Shown here piece by piece: positions 8,017 through 13,766 of a stretch of DNA of 14,672 bases. The first letter of the stretch is position 1, and every line of letters starts with the position of its first letter. This stretch comes from a bacterium. Lineage in GTDB: Bacteria; Krumholzibacteriota; Krumholzibacteriia; JACNKJ01. The stretch spans positions 1-14,672 of the forward strand of contig JACNKJ010000181.1 in assembly GCA_014382085.1 (NCBI GenBank), written 5' to 3'. Under the pieces are notes generated by a model. It saw only the letters and a program-made list of their open reading frames with translations. It ran no database searches and was not told where the DNA came from. A program made the translations under genes and the position numbers.

Positions 8017-8792
8017 CTCGCCTTGTATTTCGCGGTCAGGATAGCGATATTCTACAGCTCATCACTCGCTTGCGTCTCAGGGGAAAGGCCGAGTCACACG
8101 GCCTAATACCCGTGGGGGATTGCAAGAATCTTGAACTTTATTCGGAGATATCAGGAATTCCAATTCTTAAGGATCAAGAGTGGCAAGAGTGGAAGCATAA
8201 AATGGATTTCCTGATCTCGGATGACTCCCTTCCTGAAATCCTGAGCGAACTGCCCCGCTTGAGTCCTGAAGAAGCTGCCGATCGTTTACTTGGAATCCCG
8301 AATGAGATTTCGGAAGATCCCATGCCCAAGGCAGATGAGATTCGAGAGGAAGCTCGACCTTTGGCCGAGGCCCGAATTCGATTCGACTTTTCCGGTTTTG
8401 CCCACGAACTTCGGCGCGAGATTCGACGCAGCCGTCGCTATCACTTGGGCTTTTGCTTCACATTGTTTCGTCTTGTCAATGAGAAGGGGGAGAGTCTTCC
8501 CGCCGAGAAGTACTTGAAGGAGCCTCTGCTGTCTCTGCCTTCGCGCGTTGGCAGGAAAACCGATTCTTGGGGCTTAAGTCCTGAGGGAATTTTACTTCAC
8601 CTAGCGCCGGAGATTCAGGAGCAATCGCGCCTATTGCGCCGCCGATTGGCCTTGGCCCTGGAAGATCAATTGCTGGAATCTCCAGACGGCCCCTGGCGCA
8701 GTCAGTCAGCCCAAGCTCTTTATCCACAAGATGGAGAGCGCGCCTCTGAACTCATCCGTCATGCCATGACCACCTTGTCTCGACAATCCTAG
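8013..8792 (+). CDS. Unnamed protein: Rossmann-like domain plus degenerate GGDEF-like domain
   Basis: 259 residues, no assigned name. Residues 1-93 read like a Rossmann-type domain: a beta strand (RLVFRG), helix, strand (GLIPVGD), then SEISGIPIL, a helix and DFLISDD. This is the pattern of small NAD-binding-type modules found at the front of some signalling proteins. Residues 122-259 can be laid by eye on a GGDEF domain: FAHELRREIRRSRRY and FCFTLFRL for the first helix and strand, SWGLSPEGILLHLAP where R-[GGDEF]-x-V-x-x-P should be, RLLRRRLALAL for the next helix, and YPQDGERASELIRHA for the end. The catalytic signature and metal-binding Asp are missing, so cyclase activity is unlikely. ATG overlaps the mutS stop; mutL begins 8 nt after this gene. 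No transmembrane helix or signal peptide is seen, so it is probably cytoplasmic. The domain reading is inference. Confidence 0.6.
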   Translation: MTRLVFRGQDSDILQLITRLRLRGKAESHGLIPVGDCKNLELYSEISGIPILKDQEWQEWKHKMDFLISDDSLPEILSELPRLSPEEAADRLLGIPNEISEDPMPKADEIREEARPLAEARIRFDFSGFAHELRREIRRSRRYHLGFCFTLFRLVNEKGESLPAEKYLKEPLLSLPSRVGRKTDSWGLSPEGILLHLAPEIQEQSRLLRRRLALALEDQLLESPDGPWRSQSAQALYPQDGERASELIRHAMTTLSRQS

Positions 8793-8800
8793 GAGAACTT

Positions 8801-10573
8801 TTGAGCACCCGAATTCAAGCTCTTCCCCAAGCCACCATCGACCGCATCGCTGCGGGTGAGGTGGTTGAGCGTCCTGCCTCGGTGCTAAAGGAAATCATGG
8901 AGAACTCGCTGGATGCGGGAGCCACTCGCATCACCCTCGAAATCTCAGGGGGCGGCATCGAGATGCTCCGCCTCAGTGATGATGGGCATGGAATCTCACG
9001 TGAAGATCTGCCCTTAGCTCTGGAACGTCATTCCACGAGTAAGATTCGCAAATTAGATGACATCGAAGGTGTGGCAACTTTTGGTTTTCGTGGAGAGGCA
9101 TTGGCCGCCATCGCTTCCGTATCGAATCTTGAGATTACTAGCAAGATTAATGATGCCGACTCAGCTTGGCGAATCAGTTCTCAAAACGGGAAACTCCTAG
9201 GCGTAGAACCCATCTCCCGTGAAATTGGCACTACCGTATGCATGCGCGATCTCTTCGCTCAGGTACCCGTGCGACGGAAATTCTTGAAATCCGTTTCTGG
9301 TGAAAAGAGACAGGTGATGCGCGTATGGGAGCAATACCTGCTGGCTCATCCCGAAGTCTCATTCTCCCTTGTAGATGAAGGCAAGGAGCGCTCTCGATAT
9401 AGCGCGGCGAGTTTGCAGGACAGAGTTGGAGATCTCTTGGGTGAAGAATTGGCTCGACAAATGGTAGCACTTTCGGCCGAAGATGACGGCTTCCGCGTTA
9501 GCGGCCTCTGCAGCCTACCTCTGACCAGCCGAGGCAATCGTAGTCATCAGTATTTGTACCTGGGTCGTAGACCAATCCAGGACGACCGGGCTCGTCACGC
9601 GATTAGCCAAGCTTATCGAGACGTACTCGCACCGGGTCGATTCCCATCCTGTGTCTTGTTCTTGGAAGCGGATCCCGGCCTGGTGGACGTGAATGTTCAT
9701 CCAGCTAAGCGGGAGGTTCGTTTTCGGGAGGCTGCCCGTGTACATTCGGTTATATCGCGCGCCATATCTCAGGCCATTTCTGGCGATGGGCTGCGTGAGA
9801 GATTGATCAAGGATCCTGCTATTCAGTTGGGGAATTTAAGACCTGAAGAATTGCCAGCCTCTCAATCGAAACTGCATTTTGCTAGCGCAGCTGGGCCGGC
9901 CTATGGGCGAGTTCGTGAGTCCGATCCTGTTCGCCCTGCCATGAACTACCAGGAATCCCCCTCTCATAAAGGGGAATCCGAAGAGAGCCTGTTTTGGCAA
10001 CTTGAAAACACCTTCATCCTCACCCGCATGGGTGGGGGACTTGTGATCGTTGATCAGCACAATGCTCATGAACGCATCCTCTATGATAGAGCTGTGGAGG
10101 ACTTGGAAGGCAGGACTCCGGCCAGCCAGGAATTGCTATTCCCTCACAATCTGGAATTGAGCCCTTCGGAAATGGAAGCTTGGCGGGAGTTGGGTGACTT
10201 TTTCGCCGAGCTTGGTTATCGCATGACTGAGTTCGGTCCCACGACTCTCGCTGTGGAAGCAATTCCATCCGCTTTGCGAAGGTGGGATGAGGGCGAGACC
10301 ATTCTCAATATCCTTGCCGATACACTTAGCGAACAGGGTGGGGCCAGTAAGAAGCGAAAAATGGCCCTGGCCACATACGCATGTAAGGGAGCCATCAAAG
10401 CAGGCCAGCCTTTGCGCCTCGATGAAATGAGTAGTCTAGTGGAAGAACTATTCGAAACCACTTCGCCCTATACCTGTCCTCATGGACGCCCCATCGTTAT
10501 ACGTATCGGAAGAGATGAACTCGAGAAGCGTTTTCACCGTGTAGTCCCCGATGGCTCTCGGGAGGATGTGTGA
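8801..10573 (+). CDS. mutL: DNA mismatch repair protein MutL, endonuclease type
   Basis: 590-residue partner of MutS. The N-terminal GHKL ATPase shows IAAGEVVERPASVLKEIMEN with the catalytic Glu (E31) and Mg-binding Asn (N35), then SDDGHGIS, TFGFRGEAL and the VDVNVHPAKREVRF end of the transducer domain. The C-terminal dimer domain carries the set expected of MutL proteins that nick DNA themselves: D418-Q-H (DQHNAHERILYD), ACK (527-529), CPHGRP (559-564) and FHR near the end. Two positions of the first motif differ from DQHA-xx-E-xxxx-E: Asn421 for Ala and Asp429 for Glu. QELLFP at 443-448 fits the QxLxxP beta-clamp motif. The TTG start at 8801 is supported by AGGAG at 8791-8795 and by the family N-terminus. 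The stop overlaps miaA (GTGA). Confidence 0.96.
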   Translation: MSTRIQALPQATIDRIAAGEVVERPASVLKEIMENSLDAGATRITLEISGGGIEMLRLSDDGHGISREDLPLALERHSTSKIRKLDDIEGVATFGFRGEALAAIASVSNLEITSKINDADSAWRISSQNGKLLGVEPISREIGTTVCMRDLFAQVPVRRKFLKSVSGEKRQVMRVWEQYLLAHPEVSFSLVDEGKERSRYSAASLQDRVGDLLGEELARQMVALSAEDDGFRVSGLCSLPLTSRGNRSHQYLYLGRRPIQDDRARHAISQAYRDVLAPGRFPSCVLFLEADPGLVDVNVHPAKREVRFREAARVHSVISRAISQAISGDGLRERLIKDPAIQLGNLRPEELPASQSKLHFASAAGPAYGRVRESDPVRPAMNYQESPSHKGESEESLFWQLENTFILTRMGGGLVIVDQHNAHERILYDRAVEDLEGRTPASQELLFPHNLELSPSEMEAWRELGDFFAELGYRMTEFGPTTLAVEAIPSALRRWDEGETILNILADTLSEQGGASKKRKMALATYACKGAIKAGQPLRLDEMSSLVEELFETTSPYTCPHGRPIVIRIGRDELEKRFHRVVPDGSREDV

Positions 10574-11469
10574 GGGTTCTGGTTCTCATGGGGGCCACGG
10601 CCACAGGCAAAAGCCGGTTGGCCTTGGAACTTGCTGAAAGAGAGAAACGCGAGATCATTTCTGCCGACAGTCGTCAGATCTATCACGGACTTCGCGTCGG
10701 AACTGCACAGCCTTCACTTGATGATCAAACGCGCGTGAAACATCATCTCGTTGATTTTCTACACCCTGCGAATACATGGTCGGCACAGGAATTTGCGATC
10801 GCCGCACTTGAGATTATTCGCTCTCAACCTGAGAGTCCCCCTCTAGTGGTTGGCGGTACAGGCTTTTGGCTTCGCAGTTTGATGGAAGGTCTTTTCCCAC
10901 TCGATATTTCTAGAGAAGATTCTCTGAAGGCTCGCAAGAGCTTGGAATCTCTGTCGACTGACACTCTCTATGCCCGTCTTGAATCGGAAGACGCCTCCAC
11001 AGCAGATCGCTTGCATCCCAATGACAGACAACGTGTGTTGCGCGCTCTTGAAGTATTGGACGCCACTGGGATTCCGCTCTCCGAACATCATTTGAAATCA
11101 CGCCGCAAACCTGATGACATTGAGTGGCAGGTGGTGCTGCTTACTTGTGAACGCAGTAGACTCCATGAGCGGATAGAAGCGCGATTAGATGAAATGCTAG
11201 CGCTTGCTTGGCCCACAGAAGTCCGTGCACTCCTGGAAACGGGTGTGAATCCTGTTTCGCCAGGGATGCAGGCCTTGGGGTATCCCGAAGTCGTGGCCCA
11301 GCTTGGGGGTAGGATGACGCCCAAGGATACTCGAGACAGAATTCTCTACAGAACTCGACAGTATGCTCGTCGTCAGGAAATCTGGTTTCGCCGTGAGGAA
11401 AATGCCACGATTCTGGACGCGGAAGATCCTGAGCTAACACGGAAGTTGGTCAAACTGCTGTCGTCTTGA
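10570..11469 (+). CDS. miaA: tRNA dimethylallyltransferase MiaA
   Basis: Transfers the dimethylallyl group to N6 of A37 in tRNAs reading UNN codons, making the i6A that MiaB then methylthiolates. The 299 residues include the P-loop GATATGKS (8-15), ISADSRQIYHGLRVGTAQP with D33 and Q36 in the substrate pocket, VGGTGFWLRSL around T97, and the C-terminal RTRQYARRQEIWFRR stretch typical of the family. The length is normal. GTG at 10570 overlaps the mutL stop, with GGAGG at 10561-10565 only 4 nt upstream. A mutL-miaA order is also known in E. coli, where hfq follows; here a tRNA-Gly follows instead. This is the last protein gene of the run begun by mtaB. Confidence 0.96.
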   Translation: MRVLVLMGATATGKSRLALELAEREKREIISADSRQIYHGLRVGTAQPSLDDQTRVKHHLVDFLHPANTWSAQEFAIAALEIIRSQPESPPLVVGGTGFWLRSLMEGLFPLDISREDSLKARKSLESLSTDTLYARLESEDASTADRLHPNDRQRVLRALEVLDATGIPLSEHHLKSRRKPDDIEWQVVLLTCERSRLHERIEARLDEMLALAWPTEVRALLETGVNPVSPGMQALGYPEVVAQLGGRMTPKDTRDRILYRTRQYARRQEIWFRREENATILDAEDPELTRKLVKLLSS

Positions 11470-11503
11470 CACCCACATTAGGCATTGCTAACCTCAAATG
11501 ATC

Positions 11504-11576
11504 GCGGGAATAGCTCAGTTGGTAGAGCATCAGCTTCCCAAGCTGGAGGTCGCGGGTTCGAACCCCGTTTCCCGCT
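11504..11576 (+). tRNA. tRNA-Gly (anticodon CCC)
   Basis: A complete 73-nt cloverleaf. The acceptor stem is 11504-11510 with 11569-11575 (7 of 7 pairs). The D arm is 11513-11528. The anticodon stem is 11530-11534 with 11542-11546, around the loop TTCCCAA with anticodon CCC at 11537-11539. The T arm has GTTCGAAC. The discriminator base is T, as expected for tRNA-Gly. The bases after it are CCT, so the CCA end is not encoded. It lies 34 nt after miaA on the same strand and may be cotranscribed. With C36 it fits neither the MiaA/MiaB nor the t6A recognition rule, so the neighbouring modification enzymes do not act on it. Confidence 0.96.
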
Positions 11577-11579
11577 CCT

Positions 11580-11610
11580 AAAAAACCCTGCGGATTTCCG
11601 CAGGGTTCTT
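11580..11610. terminator. Bidirectional hairpin terminator between tRNA-Gly and the converging cytochrome gene
   Basis: A 10-bp perfect stem (11584-11593 with 11598-11607) closes an ATTT loop. Read on the minus strand it is followed by a run of six T residues (complement of 11580-11585, partly inside the stem), a good terminator for the minus-strand gene that ends at 11632. Read on the plus strand the tail is TTCTTGTATT, weaker but plausible for the tRNA and the long operon. Confidence 0.85.
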
Positions 11611-11631
11611 GTATTGAAGATTTAGACGTCT

Positions 11632-12444
11632 TTACTCGCAGACACCACCGGTACCCGGACCATGAGTGTAGTGACTGCTGAAGATTGCGAAGTCTGCCAA
11701 AGATACCAAACCCGAGCAGTCGAAGTCCGCGCAATATTCGGGAGTTTGGTAGACGGAAGCGAAGAAACCGAAGTCGGCAACATCCACCATACCGCTGCCG
11801 TTGAAATCGGGAGAACGGTTTCCGCTGCCATCGGCACTGATCATTCCGCCGTCCCCTTGAGGACAATTGAGGTGGCAACCGCTGCCGCTTCCACAATCAC
11901 TGTCCGAGGTTTCGTAGGCCAGGTCACCGTCGTTGTCCAATCCCAAACCGTCACCATCCCAGTCTTCGCCACCGGGAACCACTGTCTCACAGGGATCGTC
12001 GATAAGAACATCGGCCCTGAGATAATAAACGGGAATAGTGCTTTCGGGAGAACTGGCCGGATCGCCGGCGTGACAATTGATGCAGAAGTCTCCATCGCTA
12101 TCGGCCGGAGCGCCTGCTTCGGCATGGTGACGCCTGAGTCCCGCGCCCCATCCGTCGGCAACTCCGTTGTCCACACCGTGGCAACCGACGCAGCCGTGGC
12201 CAACGCCGCTATCAGCTATTTTGGGCACATCGCCAATGGTGAAATGGCAGATGGTACAATTGTTGGTCATCTGGCTGGAGCCCACGTGCATGTCATGGGT
12301 AGGACCAATATCCCTAAACCCAGGGTGACATTCGTAGCAGCCGGGGCGATACTTCTCGTAGGCGCTTGCAGAGCTGATCGCCATAATTAGCATCAGGGCA
12401 AGGAGTAAGACTCCACTTCCCCTCACTGTCATTCTAGTTGTCAT
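11632..12444 (-). CDS. Exported tetrahaem cytochrome c with C-terminal dockerin-like repeats
   Basis: 270 residues. A signal peptide (basic start, hydrophobic 11-24, likely cleavage after ASA at 28) sends it across the inner membrane. Four CxxCH haem sites follow: CYECH (36-40), CTICH (63-67), CVGCH (85-89) and CINCH (121-125). His50, 53, 83, 106 and 107 are possible distal ligands. Residues 160-185 are Asp/Gly-rich (DWDGDG, DNDGD), a calcium-binding look. The end has two EF-hand-like dockerin repeats, D213-x-N-x-S-G-x-V-D221 and D240-x-D-x-S-G-x-V-S248, each followed by x-A-D-F and a helix. It should sit in the periplasm or on the surface and carry electrons; partner unknown. It is a small member of no named family I can identify. 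ATG at 12444 has GGAGG (12457-12453) 8 nt upstream. It is transcribed towards the operon and divergently from the next gene. Confidence 0.88.
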   Translation of the reverse strand: MTTRMTVRGSGVLLLALMLIMAISSASAYEKYRPGCYECHPGFRDIGPTHDMHVGSSQMTNNCTICHFTIGDVPKIADSGVGHGCVGCHGVDNGVADGWGAGLRRHHAEAGAPADSDGDFCINCHAGDPASSPESTIPVYYLRADVLIDDPCETVVPGGEDWDGDGLGLDNDGDLAYETSDSDCGSGSGCHLNCPQGDGGMISADGSGNRSPDFNGSGMVDVADFGFFASVYQTPEYCADFDCSGLVSLADFAIFSSHYTHGPGTGGVCE

Positions 12445-12660
12445 TGCTTCGTCCTCCGGGAGTGGTTTTGAATGAAGATCTATGGGTTAGACCTGTTCTC
12501 GTGCGTTTCCTGCTGAAAGAGTCACAATTCTATCATAGATATACACCCGTAACCATACATAACGAGCGTAAAGTATGTTATTAATTTCACGCAAATAGAG
12601 CTTTCTGTTACCTTATTTAAAAAGCTTGCCGCCTTAACGAGAGAATCGCATTCTTCAACT
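12445..12660. other. AT-rich divergent intergenic region
   Basis: 216 nt between the start of the minus-strand cytochrome and that of the plus-strand propeller gene. The middle (about 12525-12620) is clearly richer in A and T than the flanking genes, so promoters for both genes probably lie here. On the minus strand TATGAT (12537-12532) and TAGAAT (12532-12527) resemble -10 boxes, but no matching -35 box is convincing. On the plus strand TATTTA at 12614-12619 is a weak -10 candidate. I see no convincing operator or RNA gene. Confidence 0.45.
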
Positions 12661-13620
12661 ATGAAGTTTTGCAAACTAAGTGATTTGTTTCTCCTTCTAC
12701 TCATCTTGATCTCGGCTTCCGGGTCTCGCGCGACCGAATTTCGCGAGGTCTACTCCAGCGAAGTTCACGATGGTGCACCCAGTTGGGGTGCCGGCGGAGA
12801 ACAGATTGCATTTACATCCACCAAATCCGGAGATTGGGAAGTTTGGATTGTGGATGCATGGGGCGGTGAACCTGTAAATTTCAGCCAGTATCCCGACACC
12901 ACCGACATCTACGCCGACTGGAGTCCCGACGGAACTCGCATCGCATTCTCCTCGAAACGCAACAATGGCCATGGGCTGAATGATTATGACATTTGGATCC
13001 AAGACTTAGGCAGTCGAGAACTCATTTGCGTAACCGAATACGATGGCTACGACAATTGGGCGACCTTCAATCCAACCGGAGACAAGATTGCCTTTACAAG
13101 CGATCGAGGCGGAGACAATCAAATATGGGTCATGTCTTTGGATGATCCATCTGCCGCCTTCCAGGTGAGTGTCGGGACCGAGGAGTGCCAACATGCATGC
13201 TGGAGTCCCGACGGAAATTGGGTCGCTTACGACGCCGTGATGGACGGTGGGGGGCAGCGGAGCATCTATCGCGCAGCAGCGGATGGCAGCGGTCAAGGCG
13301 CGGGTCTCGTCCCCATGGGGCTTTTAATCGCCACCAATCCACATTGGTCGCCGGATGGTCGTTTTATAGTGCTGGCCGGGGGCGAAGATGTGGTGGATTG
13401 GGATCTATACCTTTGGGATCTACTCGATGAGAGTTTGATCCAGCTAACCGAAACCCGCTATCCCGAACAATCTCCCGTTTGGAACGATGCGGGTACCGAA
13501 ATTGCCTACGCAACTGTCATCGCTGAAAACAAGGATCTTTGGGTCGCTTACGAGCTGCCTATCGGCACGGCCACCCTCTCTTCGGACTGGGGCGATCTGA
13601 AGCGTCGGTTCAGCCGCTAG
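12661..13620 (+). CDS. Exported six-bladed PD40 (TolB-like) beta-propeller protein
   Basis: 319 residues. An N-terminal signal peptide has a hydrophobic core at 9-19 and likely cleavage near SRA at 24; there is no lipobox Cys. Six PD40 repeats follow, with key tryptophans or equivalents at W42, W87, F136, W181, W229 and W274, spaced 45-49 residues. The signature is WSPDGxxIAFxS, best kept in repeats 2, 4 and 5. A six-bladed propeller therefore fills the mature protein. TolB has this propeller plus an N-terminal domain that is missing here, and no pal, tolA or tolQR genes are near, so I do not call it tolB. Such secreted propellers usually bind proteins or sugars; the ligand is unknown. The last residues (SSDWGDLKRRFSR) follow a flexible-looking linker. 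No strong ribosome site precedes ATG 12661. Confidence 0.82.
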   Translation: MKFCKLSDLFLLLLILISASGSRATEFREVYSSEVHDGAPSWGAGGEQIAFTSTKSGDWEVWIVDAWGGEPVNFSQYPDTTDIYADWSPDGTRIAFSSKRNNGHGLNDYDIWIQDLGSRELICVTEYDGYDNWATFNPTGDKIAFTSDRGGDNQIWVMSLDDPSAAFQVSVGTEECQHACWSPDGNWVAYDAVMDGGGQRSIYRAAADGSGQGAGLVPMGLLIATNPHWSPDGRFIVLAGGEDVVDWDLYLWDLLDESLIQLTETRYPEQSPVWNDAGTEIAYATVIAENKDLWVAYELPIGTATLSSDWGDLKRRFSR

Positions 13621-13660
13621 TGAATTCCTAAATCTTTCCCTTTAAAGCGATTCGGGCATA

Positions 13661-13688
13661 TTGACTTTCCCCGTAGGCATCATTTACT
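13661..13688 (+). promoter_or_regulatory. Candidate sigma70-type promoter for the DUF1015 gene
   Basis: TTGACT at 13661-13666 matches the -35 consensus in five of six bases. After 16 nt, TTTACT (13683-13688) matches the -10 box in four of six. It lies in the 146-nt gap after the propeller gene, correctly oriented for the DUF1015 gene. Transcription would begin near 13695 and give a leader of about 70 nt. Confidence 0.45.
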
Positions 13689-13708
13689 AAGGATACGGAT
13701 GCGGACCG

Positions 13709-13763
13709 TCGCCTCCGGGTTATTGCCCCTCGGGGCCCAACGATTTTCCACCGCAGGAGGTGA
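13709..13763 (+). promoter_or_regulatory. Leader with possible Shine-Dalgarno-sequestering helix
   Basis: TCGCCTCC at 13709-13716 can pair with GGAGGTGA at 13756-13763 (eight pairs, one G-U), which covers the ribosome site of the DUF1015 gene. Inside the loop GCCC (13725-13728) pairs with GGGC (13733-13736) around a CTCG tetraloop. The pairing is read directly from the sequence; a regulatory role is inference, and I recognise no known riboswitch class in it. Confidence 0.35.
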
Positions 13764-13766
13764 AGC

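Noticed and set aside
11504..11576. Idea that the tRNA-Gly is a substrate of the nearby MtaB, MiaB and MiaA
   Set aside because: Its anticodon is CCC, so position 36 is C. MiaA needs A36-A37 and t6A formation needs U36, so the adjacency is not an enzyme-substrate link.
11662..12390. A 242-residue open frame on the plus strand opposite the cytochrome gene
   Set aside because: It is the antisense of a gene with signal peptide, four CxxCH motifs and a good ribosome site. Its own translation is a Val/Ala/Thr-rich stretch without recognisable motifs and no ribosome site was seen for it.
12554..12581. Inverted repeats in the divergent spacer (CATAC with GTATG, ATAAC with GTTAT)
   Set aside because: Arms are only five bases, the two pairs interleave, and such matches are expected by chance in AT-rich DNA; not called as an operator.
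12661..13620. Calling the PD40 protein TolB
   Set aside because: The TolB N-terminal domain is missing and no tol or pal genes are nearby; only the propeller matches.
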